Below, piece by piece: positions 26,463-35,548 of a stretch of 64,000 nt of DNA. Below the pieces are notes generated by a model, which saw nothing but the letters and a program-made list of their open reading frames with translations, ran no database searches and was not told the DNA's origin. Position numbers and translations under genes: made by a program. This stretch comes from Pseudoalteromonas phenolica (GTDB lineage: Bacteria > Pseudomonadota > Gammaproteobacteria > Enterobacterales > Alteromonadaceae). The DNA is taken from the NCBI RefSeq assembly GCF_001444405.1, contig NZ_CP013188.1:620001-684000 (forward strand). The letters are read 5' to 3'. Positions within the stretch are counted from its first letter, which is position 1; each line of letters begins with the position of its first letter.

Positions 26463-27737
26463 TTGGAAAATATAAAAAATAAGATCTCAAATGAGCCAGT
26501 GTCCTTAATGTCTAAAATATGTGACAACTTAGGCGCTTATATTTTCGCAAAAGACATGCAAGGGAAATATACATATGCAAATGATAAAGTCGAAGTTTTA
26601 TTTGGCTGTTCAAAAAGTGACATCATAGGCAAAGGTGATAGTGAATTTTTCGATCTTTCAATGTCTCAACAAATGGTTGAAAACGATATAAAAGTTTTAT
26701 CTGGTCAACAACAAGTTGTTTCAGAAGAATCTAATTTTGTCCGAAACACTTCTGAACAAAGAGTTTATCGTATTATCAAATCACCGCTTTTTGACAACGA
26801 GAACCAGATCATAGGCCTTGCGGGTATTGCACATGACGTTACTGAAGAAAAACGGCTTCGAGAACAAGTTGAAGAGCAAAAGCAACTTTTGAGTATTATT
26901 CTTGATAATGTTGAAGCCCATGTTTATATGAAAGATGAGGATCGTCGTTTTCTTTATGTAAACTCTAAAGTTGCAGATTTATTCGGTTTAGATTCAAAGG
27001 AAATAATTGGTCAAAAAGAGCAAGATATTTTATCTGAAGAAACCGCGGAGCATTTTCATCTTAGTGATTCAAAAGTGATATTGGATCAGCAAGTATTGCG
27101 TGTTGAAGAAACCGTGATCGATAACGAGCAAAAATATCATTATTTAAGCGTTAAAGTGCCTGTAACTATGGCTGGTAAACGTTCTCTCATCGGCTTTTCA
27201 ACTGATGTAACAGAAATTTATAAGCTAAAAGAAGAGTTTAAACGTCTCGCTAATACTGATGATTTAACTGGAATTTATAATCGCCGCTATTTTCTAAAAG
27301 AGGCTGAGAAAGCTTATAGCATTTTTAAGCGTCAAAACATGGAGGTTGGCCTTTTGACTTTTGATGTGGATTATTTCAAAAAAATAAATGACAGATATGG
27401 TCACCCTGTGGGCGATGAAGTACTCCAAAACCTGACTGCAATTGTTGCGTGCCTATTACGAAAAGAAGATATTTTTGCTCGTATTGGCGGAGAAGAGTTC
27501 GCAATCTTATTACCTTGTACAGACATTACTTCTGCCAATCGTGTTGCTGAACGAGTGAGAAGAGAGGTTGAGTCTTCGCTCTTTTGTGGTATTCAAAAAA
27601 TTCAGCTTACGGTGAGTATTGGTTTAACTGAATTTAGTAGCAAAGATACCAGTTTCGATGATGTTTTTTCTCGAGTCGATAAAGCATTATATAAAGCGAA
27701 AGAAAGTGGTCGAAATTGTGTCACATTTTTAAACTAA
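26463..27737 (+). CDS. Diguanylate cyclase with two PAS domains
   Basis: The start is set at TTG 26463, preceded by GAAGGGA; a GTG at 26394 in the same frame has no ribosome site. Two PAS domains follow each other (residues about 10-125, with YTYANDKVEVLFGCSKSDIIG, and 140-255, with FLYVNSKVADLFGLDSKEIIG), each PAS core followed by a PAC-like segment, then a GGDEF domain with DDLTGIYNRRYF and an active-site GGEEF at about 342-346. It makes cyclic di-GMP in the cytosol; there is no membrane segment. An inhibitory RxxD site is not obvious (ACLLRKED lies near the usual position but does not fit cleanly). PAS ligands are unknown. Confidence 0.93.
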   Translation: MENIKNKISNEPVSLMSKICDNLGAYIFAKDMQGKYTYANDKVEVLFGCSKSDIIGKGDSEFFDLSMSQQMVENDIKVLSGQQQVVSEESNFVRNTSEQRVYRIIKSPLFDNENQIIGLAGIAHDVTEEKRLREQVEEQKQLLSIILDNVEAHVYMKDEDRRFLYVNSKVADLFGLDSKEIIGQKEQDILSEETAEHFHLSDSKVILDQQVLRVEETVIDNEQKYHYLSVKVPVTMAGKRSLIGFSTDVTEIYKLKEEFKRLANTDDLTGIYNRRYFLKEAEKAYSIFKRQNMEVGLLTFDVDYFKKINDRYGHPVGDEVLQNLTAIVACLLRKEDIFARIGGEEFAILLPCTDITSANRVAERVRREVESSLFCGIQKIQLTVSIGLTEFSSKDTSFDDVFSRVDKALYKAKESGRNCVTFLN

Positions 27738-27748
27738 GGCGCAATCAA

Positions 27749-28279
27749 TTGAAAAGAGTTATTAAAGTGCTTGCATATAACCCGAAATGGCCTGAGATGT
27801 TTTTTGAAACTAAACGAAGTTTAGTTTCATTGTTAGGCGAGCAAGCGACTTCTATCGAACATATTGGCAGCACGTCAATTCCTGGATTATGCGCTAAGCC
27901 TATTATTGATATACTTGTTGAAGTAAAGTCTTTAAGTCATATTGATAGCCTCATCACTAAGTTTGAAGAATTGGGGTTTGTTTCCAAAGGTGAAAATGGC
28001 ATTGCTGGTAGGCGCTATTTTCAAAAAGGAGGGGTTCAACGTAGCCATCATTTACATATTTTTGAAGAAAACCACCCACATGCAGAAGACCACCGTTTGT
28101 TCAGGGATTATTTAAAAACACATAAACAAGCCGCTTTTAATTATGCAGAACTAAAATTATTAGCTGCTGAAGCTTGTAACAACGATATGAAAAAGTATAT
28201 GGCAATTAAAGATGGGTTCATTAAAGCTCGTCTTGAAGAGGCGAAACTTTGGAACAAAAAAACTCTTAGTAATATCTAA
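27749..28279 (+). CDS. GrpB/UPF0157 family nucleotidyltransferase-fold protein
   Basis: The chosen start is TTG 27749, giving the usual opening (M)KRVIKVLAYNPKWPEMF; the frame is open further upstream into the cyclase gene. The family landmarks IEHIGSTSIPGLCAKPIIDILVEV and RSHHLHIFEENHPHAEDHRLFRDYL are complete. The family shares the nucleotidyltransferase fold (GS…D.D-like core); a few members are linked to dephospho-CoA kinase or glutamate-rich proteins, but the reaction is unknown. It lies 11 bases after the cyclase stop, probably co-transcribed. Confidence 0.88.
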   Translation: MKRVIKVLAYNPKWPEMFFETKRSLVSLLGEQATSIEHIGSTSIPGLCAKPIIDILVEVKSLSHIDSLITKFEELGFVSKGENGIAGRRYFQKGGVQRSHHLHIFEENHPHAEDHRLFRDYLKTHKQAAFNYAELKLLAAEACNNDMKKYMAIKDGFIKARLEEAKLWNKKTLSNI

Positions 28280-28456
28280 TCAGCTTAAGGTACATGTTTT
28301 AAGATAATGCGCTATACAGTTATTAGTCTAGTTCATTAGATTCAACTAACGTTGGTTTTAAAACGTTTCTATAAATAAATGAGAGTAAAATAGTATTGGT
28401 AGAAACGTCAAAATCGTCTATATCTTAATAAATGCTCAATAAATTAATGAATTAAC

Positions 28457-29251
28457 GTGCCAATTTTCTTTGCTGCTCTGCTTTTATTGTTTATCAGCCC
28501 TTTACCCTCGATGGCTATGGAAGAGAGTAAAAGAATTGATAATTCTGAAAAAGTTTATGTTTACGTTTACCACTTAAAACCTCCTTATATAGAACAACTA
28601 GAATTAGAAACCGGTCTCTACTTTGAACTCATTGAGCTTTTTAATAGCTTTCAAGATAAGTATCAGTTCATTCCTCAATTTGTACCTCGTAAAAGGCTAA
28701 ATAGAGAGATTGCGAATGATACCTTAGATGGCATGATCTTAGGAGTTCACCCTGTGTGGTTCAAAGATAAAGACAAAATTAAATTTCTTTGGACTAAACC
28801 ACTCCTCAATGATAGAGATGAGTTCATTTCACCAGTAACTAAGCCCTTTAATTATTTGGGTGAAGTGTCTTTGTATAACATGAATATTGGGGGAGTTCGT
28901 GGTTATCATTATTTTAGAGTTGCACCAGTTCTAAAAAAAAGAAAAGCGAAGTTGACGCCGACGAGTTCTGAATTACAACTATTAGAAATGTTAATTAAGA
29001 AACGCCTTGACGTTGCAGTGATCAGCAGAGCGACATTAAATTATTATTTTAATCTATACCCTCAATGGCGAGATTTAGTTTACTTCTCCAAAGTGCCTCA
29101 TGAGCAGTATTATCGTGCATTGTTAAGTCCAATTAAACTAGAGAGTCAATTTAACATAATTGAATCTTTGTTTGAGCAAGAGAGCTTTTTGGCTGCGTTG
29201 GAAGGGTTGAAGGCTAAATACGGTTTCAGTAGAGAGGTTTTTCATAAGTAA
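28457..29251 (+). CDS. Periplasmic solute-binding protein-like (SBP_bac_3 type), orphan
   Basis: This 264-residue product starts at a GTG with a weak ribosome site and has a signal peptide (IFFAALLLLFISPLPSMA). The mature part follows the bilobal amino-acid-binding-protein pattern: YVYVYHLKPPYIEQ at the start, then ETGLYFELIELFN, and RLDVAVISRATLNYY in the second lobe. No ABC permease or ATPase gene is adjacent, and the neighbour upstream is a diguanylate cyclase with GrpB. Such free binding proteins often feed sensors or are simply uncharacterised. The ligand cannot be told. It shares the class with the proteins at 44973 and 49183. Confidence 0.75.
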   Translation: MPIFFAALLLLFISPLPSMAMEESKRIDNSEKVYVYVYHLKPPYIEQLELETGLYFELIELFNSFQDKYQFIPQFVPRKRLNREIANDTLDGMILGVHPVWFKDKDKIKFLWTKPLLNDRDEFISPVTKPFNYLGEVSLYNMNIGGVRGYHYFRVAPVLKKRKAKLTPTSSELQLLEMLIKKRLDVAVISRATLNYYFNLYPQWRDLVYFSKVPHEQYYRALLSPIKLESQFNIIESLFEQESFLAALEGLKAKYGFSREVFHK

Positions 29252-29326
29252 CTTAGTCTTTTCTAAGATTCGTTTTTTTAATTATGCGAGATCTTAAAAT
29301 ACACGTGCTATGGCATTAGATAAATT

Positions 29327-29357
29327 GAGCACCGACCGCTATTTTTTAACGGTGCTC
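29327..29357. terminator. Hairpin between convergent genes
   Basis: Eight-bp perfect stem GAGCACCG/CGGTGCTC with a 15-base T-rich loop, between the convergent genes ending at 29251 and 29420. Confidence 0.5.
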
Positions 29358-29419
29358 TCAGATTTCTATGCCATTGTATGTGATTTCAAAAACAAATCAT
29401 TCATTGATATTAATAGATT

Positions 29420-29908
29420 TTACAACACATACTCGCTGCCATCTTTAGCGGTATAGGCTTTAGATTGACCTTCACGAACTATTGAATATTCAATGCCGGT
29501 TAAAAAGCTGATCCAAAGGCGTTTTAGTTGAGTGGATTCATTGTTGCTATCAACAGCACTTAGTTGTGTTTCCATTTGAATATCATCGATGTGTGCCATA
29601 TCAATTTGGCCTGTATCGCCACGGCGATTGAAGGTCAATTCAATATGTAAGTCATCTTTTTTCTTGAGCAAAATAGCCGTTGGGTCATCACGGTGTCCGC
29701 ATAGGGCAACAAATTGTTTTGGTTGCTCTAAACCGCAGTGACTGCCGTCTGCGAAAAACGCCATTAAGTGATTGTAGTAAACCAAGTAATGTGTCACTTG
29801 AGTGTGTGAACCTTGATCAAGCGGACAATGCTCATCAAGATATTGTTTTGCAAGTGTCATTTTCTGACATGTTTGATCGGTAATTTCACTGCGAGTAAGT
29901 GCTGTCAT
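29420..29908 (-). CDS. Unrecognised cytosolic protein, divergent to a ScfR-like regulator
   Basis: The start is set at ATG 29908 because GAGG lies eight bases upstream; an ATG six codons earlier lacks one. The 162-residue product has no signal peptide or membrane segment and only two or three Cys. It opens with TALTRSEITDQ and contains YLVYYNHLMAFFADGSHCGL and LKKKDDLHIELTFNRRGDTGQID. I do not recognise the family. It shares a promoter region holding repeated AATTTCACA boxes with the regulator gene, so it is a likely target of that regulator. Confidence 0.75.
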   Translation of the reverse strand: MTALTRSEITDQTCQKMTLAKQYLDEHCPLDQGSHTQVTHYLVYYNHLMAFFADGSHCGLEQPKQFVALCGHRDDPTAILLKKKDDLHIELTFNRRGDTGQIDMAHIDDIQMETQLSAVDSNNESTQLKRLWISFLTGIEYSIVREGQSKAYTAKDGSEYVL

Positions 29909-29950
29909 AATCGTAACCTCATTCATAAAATCATTTTTGTTAGTTGTTAA

Positions 29951-30013
29951 ATTCAGTGTATGTGAATATTTTTTATAATTTCACAAAAAGAATTTCACAG
30001 TGTAAATTTTACA
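29951..30013. promoter_or_regulatory. Candidate operator boxes between the 29420 gene and the ScfR-like regulator
   Basis: Two direct AATTTCACA boxes at 29977 and 29991 are spaced 14 bases apart, flanked by an inverted TGTGAATATT at 29961 and TGTAAATTTTACA at 30001. The repetition in a 110-base divergent promoter suggests binding of the adjacent XRE regulator, by inference. Confidence 0.5.
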
Positions 30014-30061
30014 AAACCTGCTATTTTTACTGTGTGAATGAAATATAAGCAGGGGACGGCA

Positions 30062-31630
30062 GTGAAAAAAACATCAACATTAATGCGGAAATCTCATTTT
30101 TTGGGGACCAAAATACGTAACTTAAGAAAGCGTAACCATCTGACCTTGGAAGATTTATCAAGTCGATGTGTAAGAGTTGATGCCTACTCAGCGCCCTCTG
30201 TTTCTTACCTATCTATGATAGAGCGCGGCAAGCGTACACCGAGTCAAGAAATGCTCGAAAATCTCGCCCAAGTTTTTCAAAAGCCTGTTGAGTGGTTTTT
30301 AGACAGTGAGCCTGAAAAAGATACCATTACCCCTGACAAAGGTAGAAGCGGCGGGATCACAGGTATGGCACTTGAGCCCAACTTTCTGTTTAGTAATGAT
30401 ATTTTGCAAATCGCTATTCCAGAAATGCTGTCTCAAACAGGGATAAGCGGCCGTCAATTCGCACATTTATTAATACGTGCTCACCAAGAACACCATCAAA
30501 ATCATTTTCCTGACTTAGAGCGTGCAGCAGAAGAAGTAGGCAATAAAAACTTATATCTAACCTCCAACGATTTAATACGCATCGCTCAAGAAAAAGGCCT
30601 AGAAATTAAGTGGTTTAATGAAAAAGCGAAGCATAACGAAGTAAAACAAGTTAACAAGTCACGATTGGTCAGCTCTTTTTTAAGATCACCCAACATTGTG
30701 TTCTTGAATGAGAAATTAAAGAACAAAGAAAGCCGATTGAAATATGACTTAGCGGTGCACATTGGCCATGCAGTTTTACATAATCAAGACGGAGTAAAAT
30801 GTATATTATCGATAGGAGGGGCTGAGCAAAAAGAAACCGAATTACATACTACACCTAATGCGCAAGATATACTGCAAGCATGGCAAGACTTTGAAGCCAG
30901 CTTTTTTGCAGGCGCTTTACTGTGTCCTAAAGCGCCATTTAGGCAATTATTAGATAGCTATGGTTACGATATCTCAGTACATAAGCAACTCGATATCTCG
31001 GTGTCTGTGGCCATGCGTCGCATGACTGTGGTGTCACCCTACCCACATTGGCATTACTTTGATGCGTATAAACCAGGTAAATTGAAAGCAGTTTATCGGG
31101 GCAATGGTATTCCTCTGCCTTGGGGCAATATGCGTCAGGTTGAAGACCCCTGTCAGCACTGGGCGGTATTCAGAAAGTTTGGAGAAATGTCACGAGAGAG
31201 CAGTGCGCAGCTTTCAATTTTGAGTGTTGATGGTAAGACGCGCTTGTACTGTTGCGAGTCAGTTTTAGTCGAAGATTTAGCGGGTGCGAAACATGTTTTG
31301 TGTATGGGTATTGATTTGAACCCTGCAATTGATGCGCAAGGCACTGATGCGCAAGCTGTCGTTGAGAACCTACAAGCACTTTGTATTAAACATGGCGGCT
31401 CAACGGTTGTGCCACATAACATTCGTCAACAATTGCTTAGTGTCGCGCGTATTCTCAACATTAACTGGATCGAGCGGGGGTTAGCATCTGAACTCAGGGT
31501 TATTTGTATTCGAGGTAACAGCTGCCCAAGAAAGCCGGGGTGTTATGGCAAATGTAAAAATGGCAAAATGACACAAAGTATTGAATATATAACTAAACCA
31601 CCTCAAGATACGAGGTTCAGCGAGAATTGA
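30062..31630 (+). CDS. ScfR-like XRE transcriptional regulator (HTH, IrrE-like, DUF3612-type)
   Basis: The start is set at GTG 30062 with AGGGGA six bases upstream; an ATG at 30038 also reads in frame. The 522-residue product has an N-terminal helix-turn-helix of XRE type (GTKIRNLRKRNHLTLEDLSSR ... SYLSMIERGKRTPS), a central region with an HIGHAVLHNQ segment like the IrrE/M78 helix (HExxH not intact), and a C-terminal domain with three Cys in RGNSCPRKPGCYGKC that could bind a metal. Relatives regulate glyoxylate/short-chain fatty acid genes. The gene is divergent from an unrecognised gene and probably regulates it and itself. Confidence 0.88.
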   Translation: MKKTSTLMRKSHFLGTKIRNLRKRNHLTLEDLSSRCVRVDAYSAPSVSYLSMIERGKRTPSQEMLENLAQVFQKPVEWFLDSEPEKDTITPDKGRSGGITGMALEPNFLFSNDILQIAIPEMLSQTGISGRQFAHLLIRAHQEHHQNHFPDLERAAEEVGNKNLYLTSNDLIRIAQEKGLEIKWFNEKAKHNEVKQVNKSRLVSSFLRSPNIVFLNEKLKNKESRLKYDLAVHIGHAVLHNQDGVKCILSIGGAEQKETELHTTPNAQDILQAWQDFEASFFAGALLCPKAPFRQLLDSYGYDISVHKQLDISVSVAMRRMTVVSPYPHWHYFDAYKPGKLKAVYRGNGIPLPWGNMRQVEDPCQHWAVFRKFGEMSRESSAQLSILSVDGKTRLYCCESVLVEDLAGAKHVLCMGIDLNPAIDAQGTDAQAVVENLQALCIKHGGSTVVPHNIRQQLLSVARILNINWIERGLASELRVICIRGNSCPRKPGCYGKCKNGKMTQSIEYITKPPQDTRFSEN

Positions 31631-31701
31631 TAGGCTGTCAGACAAGGCAGCGCTCTGAATCATGCATCTTGAGGAAGTTTGGGTATATTAGGTGAACTCG
31701 A

Positions 31702-32394
31702 TTGAAAACAGTGTTTATTACCGGTGCAAACCGTGGCATAGGGCTAGCATTGACTAAGGTCTTTTTAGCTGATGATTGGCAAGTAATCGCAACGTGTCGT
31801 AACAGTGATGCTGCTACTTCGCTTAATCAGTTAAAGAACGAATTCAAACGCCTCTATGTCTATGAACTAGATATTACCGATTATCAGCAAATGGCAAATT
31901 TGAGTGAGAAATTAGCCGATTTAAAAATCGATGTGCTTTTGAATAATGCCGGGCTCTATGGACCTAAAGGTTATGGCTTTGGCAATTGTGATACAGCGGC
32001 ATGGCGAAAGGTATTTGAAGCCAATGTGATTGCGCCAACTAAACTGGCAGAAGCTTTTGTATCTCAAGTCTTAAATAGTGAACTTAAAATAATCGCAGCT
32101 TTATCATCGCGAGTTGGAAGCCATACTGAAAATACTAAAGGCGGTGGCTACATTTACCGCAGTTCGAAAGCAGCTTTAAACTCAGTAGTCAAAAGCTTAT
32201 CAAATGATTTATTGCAGCAAGGCGTTAAAACGGTTGCGCTTCACCCTGGTTGGGTTCAAACAGAAATGGGCGGACCAAATGCATTGATAAGCGCTGAAGA
32301 GTCGGCTATGGGGTTAAAGCAAGTTATTGAATCTTTGACTGACGACCAAAGTGGTGGCTTTTATAGCTATAAAGGTGATCAAATACCTTGGTAG
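31702..32394 (+). CDS. Short-chain dehydrogenase/reductase
   Basis: This 230-residue protein starts at TTG (AGGTGAA upstream) and has a Rossmann fold: TGANRGIG cofactor loop, NNAGLYG, active-site Ser in ALSSRVGS and YRSSK (YxxxK). The LALTKVFLADDWQVIATCRN strand suggests NADP preference. It is near-minimal in length, like C-factor/sniffer-type SDRs. The upstream gene ends 71 bases before. The substrate is unknown. Confidence 0.92.
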   Translation: MKTVFITGANRGIGLALTKVFLADDWQVIATCRNSDAATSLNQLKNEFKRLYVYELDITDYQQMANLSEKLADLKIDVLLNNAGLYGPKGYGFGNCDTAAWRKVFEANVIAPTKLAEAFVSQVLNSELKIIAALSSRVGSHTENTKGGGYIYRSSKAALNSVVKSLSNDLLQQGVKTVALHPGWVQTEMGGPNALISAEESAMGLKQVIESLTDDQSGGFYSYKGDQIPW

Positions 32395-32407
32395 GAAAAG
32401 CCTTTAG

Positions 32408-32430
32408 TTGCGCGGTTATAAGCCGCGCAA
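32408..32430. terminator. Bidirectional terminator hairpin
   Basis: Eight-bp GC-rich perfect stem TTGCGCGG/CCGCGCAA with a seven-base loop, between the convergent SDR and acetyltransferase genes. Confidence 0.7.
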
Positions 32431-32447
32431 TGTTTCGTAACTAAACT

Positions 32448-33014
32448 TTAAAAAAGTAAAGCCATTTCAGCCGCTTGGCACTGACAACTGTTTTCACAGA
32501 CCGTACATACATAACCTTGCGTATCACATAACTCCGTCCAGCGGTTATCGTGTAGTTTGATCAATTCACCACCTGCTTTCGTGAAGTACTTCACCGCGCC
32601 ATTACCTGGGCTTTGTTTCCATAAATGCGCAACACCAGCCAAAGCACCTTGTTGCCTTAAAGCAACGATCGAAGCATGAAGTAACTTAGGGCCTATGCCT
32701 TGGCCTTGGGCTTTTTCAGAAACAGCAATGCATTTGAAATAAGCCATCTGTGAAGGAAGAACAGGCCAGAGTTTTGGGCTACACCATTTATCTATGTCCC
32801 ATTGATCTGCGGCATAACTTAATCTAAAGCCGACTAGTTCGTTTTGGTCATTGATTGCAACGAAACTGGCATTAATATCATGTTTGATGCCCTGTTGATA
32901 CATTTTAGTTAGGCTTTGTTCATCCATGTAGTTTTCACCATGCACGGTATTAGCCAGTGAGATCACATCTTGAAAATGCGTGTGTTCGAGAGGTAGATAC
33001 TGCACGTATATCAC
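32448..33014 (-). CDS. GNAT-family N-acetyltransferase
   Basis: This 188-residue protein contains the acetyl-CoA binding signature: beta4 FKCIAVSEKAQGQGIGPKLL with the QGQGIG loop, plus AFLRLSYA-like strands before it. The last 25 residues hold a Cys cluster (LCDTQGYVCTVCENSCQCQ) that could bind a metal or be a disulfide-rich extension, which is unusual for GNATs. The start GTG 33014 is weakly supported. The acceptor is unknown. Confidence 0.85.
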   Translation of the reverse strand: MIYVQYLPLEHTHFQDVISLANTVHGENYMDEQSLTKMYQQGIKHDINASFVAINDQNELVGFRLSYAADQWDIDKWCSPKLWPVLPSQMAYFKCIAVSEKAQGQGIGPKLLHASIVALRQQGALAGVAHLWKQSPGNGAVKYFTKAGGELIKLHDNRWTELCDTQGYVCTVCENSCQCQAAEMALLF

Positions 33015-33086
33015 CGATTTATTATTCTTCTATTGTTTAAGATAATGAAATAATGTTCGTTCTACAAGTATATAGTAGAGTCAATT

Positions 33087-33123
33087 GCATAAAAAAAGCA
33101 GACAATAATTTACATCTGCTTTT
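33087..33123 (-). terminator. Terminator-like hairpin downstream of the membrane protein gene
   Basis: Nine-bp stem AAAAGCAGA/TCTGCTTTT; the minus strand continues with TTTTTTT. It lies 190 bases beyond the stop at 33315. The rest of the 33015-33314 gap (300 bases) shows no gene. Confidence 0.55.
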
Positions 33124-33314
33124 AACTATTGCGATTTAGCTTGGTGTGCATATTTACCGCGCACCTACTGAAAGTTAGGTTTTAAGCTTAATGATAACCT
33201 GCCACTATTACAAGAAACAGGCTATCAAAATCAGTTTTCCTCTTAATAACCTTTGACAACCTGAATTTTGTGTTTGTACGTAAAGGTGGCTGACAAACAT
33301 ATATTAAAGAGACG

Positions 33315-35192
33315 TTACTTTGCACTTTCAGGTTGTTCGGCTCTTAAAAAACCGGCAGCTTCCTCATCTTGTTTATGTGCGATACTTTGTCCGCTCATTG
33401 CTCTCGTCTGTTGATTTAACTGATAAAGCTGTGAAGCATTTCCTAAATCTCTTTCACTGGTAATAGAAGCAATAGACTCTCTATCTTTCAAGAAGCTCAC
33501 AATATCATGCTTTATAGCATCTAATTGCGATTCATCTTTGTGCATCTCGAGTATGTGCCTTGGGTGCTCTAGATTTTTTAAACCTGTCGCTGCGAATGTT
33601 GAACTCACAATACGTGAAACAATAATCCAAGGTGTGATACTGCTTCTTACTAGCGTATTTTCTGAGCGAGTTGAATCATGAATACCTGTTCCTGTAGAAA
33701 TCTTAGATTCGGTAAACGTGCCTTCACATTTAAAATATACAAGTAATGACTCGAATTGCATTTCTGCAAAAAATACATGAGCTGAATTAGTCATAAGGCG
33801 AGCGAAGGCTTTAAATATCGCACCTATTAAAAATAATTGAACGATGTTCATCAACATCTGGGCAGAGGTGGATAAGTTTGCAGAATTGAAAGCTGTTTCA
33901 AAGCTATTTATGTTTTGACTACTAACAAATTTTGCTAAATCAATCGCTTGGTAAGCTAATAAAACACTAAAGATTAGAGTGATAATAAAGAAGATATTAC
34001 CGAATAATAAAGAAAACAAGCGAGATAGCTCGAATGTTTTACCTAAGTTCATAGGTGAAAATTTGGGTTGCACTTCTTGAATCATTTCACCGTTAAAGCC
34101 ACCTTTACCATCAACTTGCTCTTGCAGTTTAGGGTCTAGCTCTTTATAAACTCTGTTAGGAACCTCTCTATAGCGCCTGTTAGCCATGACTAAATTATCA
34201 AGATTGATAAAGATTTCATTCGGGTGAACAGATTCTTGCCAGTTTTCTCGTAATTCTGATACTTCAGTGACAGGATCAACCTTATTTAAACGGGCGCTAA
34301 TCATAGAGCCAATAATTGCTGTGCCAATCAGTGCAAATACAACAATACCAATTAAGTACAGACCTGAATTAAAAGAAGGAAGTTGATTTAAAAATTGCTC
34401 AATATCTTGCTTCGAGAACCCAGTTTTGTTCATTAAAAATGACATAACAAGCCCAATGACTAAAGGTAAAACAATAGATAGGGCAATAATTTTGGTAAAA
34501 CTCGCGGTGCCTAAGGTTTCAATCGTACTTTCTGCTTTTCTAGAAATTGGTCTTCCAGCCGAGCGCCAAGTAAGAAAAATAAAGAGCATTAAAAAACAGC
34601 TGTAAATAGGAAAGGCCAATTCACCAACTTCACCAGCAAAACCAGTTAAAGAAACGAAGGCGATCAGGGCGTATGACACTAAAGCAACAATCGTACTAAT
34701 CCATGCATTGAAGATTCGTTGCGTCATATTTCTGATGGGATAAGGCAAGAATAGTAGTTTAGGTAAAAGACTATGGAGCAGTCTTGCGATGAAACCCTTT
34801 GGTTCGACAAAAGTGCTGTTTTTTCTTCCTACCAACATTTCTTCCAAAGTTTTCGCTCGGTAAGCGACATCATTTTTTTCGCTGTGCGCAGTAGATGATT
34901 CTGATTTGCTAAAATTATAGGCAAGAGAAGTCGGGTGATTTCTTCCAACAAAATATCTTAAAGTAGAGTAAATACCAGATGCTGCTGTTTTGAGTCCAAT
35001 AGCTAAATTAACAATGCCAAATAGCATTAAAATCCAGCCCGAAATTTGATCTTCCTTTACAAGGCCAGCTGCAAAAAATAGCAGTGTCATACCTGTGAGA
35101 GTTTGAATTACCCCTCTTAATGCTGTCACTTTGCCTTCTAATTTGAAGGGGTTTTTGAGCCCAAGATCTATTGAGCCATAATCAAAAGCCAT
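33315..35192 (-). CDS. Large multi-pass membrane protein of unknown function
   Basis: This 625-residue protein has about eight hydrophobic spans, around residues 28-46, 51-69, 170-190, 196-213, 236-256, 280-301, 394-417 and 450-470, separated by a long cytosolic loop at 80-160, another at about 305-390, and a C-terminal tail of about 140 polar residues. No transporter, channel or enzyme motif is recognised. The middle loop includes VTEVSELRENWQESVHPNEIF. ATAAGTATTCACC lies near the ATG. It sits alone between intergenic regions. It might be a regulator or scaffold, but no function is inferred. Confidence 0.8.
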   Translation of the reverse strand: MAFDYGSIDLGLKNPFKLEGKVTALRGVIQTLTGMTLLFFAAGLVKEDQISGWILMLFGIVNLAIGLKTAASGIYSTLRYFVGRNHPTSLAYNFSKSESSTAHSEKNDVAYRAKTLEEMLVGRKNSTFVEPKGFIARLLHSLLPKLLFLPYPIRNMTQRIFNAWISTIVALVSYALIAFVSLTGFAGEVGELAFPIYSCFLMLFIFLTWRSAGRPISRKAESTIETLGTASFTKIIALSIVLPLVIGLVMSFLMNKTGFSKQDIEQFLNQLPSFNSGLYLIGIVVFALIGTAIIGSMISARLNKVDPVTEVSELRENWQESVHPNEIFINLDNLVMANRRYREVPNRVYKELDPKLQEQVDGKGGFNGEMIQEVQPKFSPMNLGKTFELSRLFSLLFGNIFFIITLIFSVLLAYQAIDLAKFVSSQNINSFETAFNSANLSTSAQMLMNIVQLFLIGAIFKAFARLMTNSAHVFFAEMQFESLLVYFKCEGTFTESKISTGTGIHDSTRSENTLVRSSITPWIIVSRIVSSTFAATGLKNLEHPRHILEMHKDESQLDAIKHDIVSFLKDRESIASITSERDLGNASQLYQLNQQTRAMSGQSIAHKQDEEAAGFLRAEQPESAK

Positions 35193-35244
35193 AAGTATTC
35201 ACCTTTTTGAAAATTCTTTAGTACTAAAATTTTAGAATGTGGTT

Positions 35245-35392
35245 AATACCAATCCGGAATATTCAATTGATGGGGGAAGTTAAACTGAGACTAGCGTGGG
35301 TAGGTCTTTAGATAAAACTAAATAGTTAGTATTACGCCTGTAACTGACAATTTCCCTTTGCCAAAAATAGAACACTAAATTAAGTGGATTGG
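35245..35392. repeat. Intergenic element bounded by CCAATCC/GGATTGG inverted ends
   Basis: The left end AATACCAATCC and right end GGATTGG are inverted, about 148 bases apart, in a gap of 356 bases without a gene. The same ends bound a 44-base element at 7673-7716. It resembles a small non-autonomous repeat, but only one copy of this size is visible and the interior is not repeated here. Confidence 0.4.
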
Positions 35393-35548
35393 AACAATAA
35401 ACATCGGTGATACTTTGCCTAATAATTTATTTATTATCAATGGTGTTTTGAATATTTTTATAGTTTTTAGCAAAAATATAAAATTATGTTTACACCGAGA
35501 AGGGAAAGTGGCAAAGCTACTTTTACAATACCACTTTTAAATTCAGCT

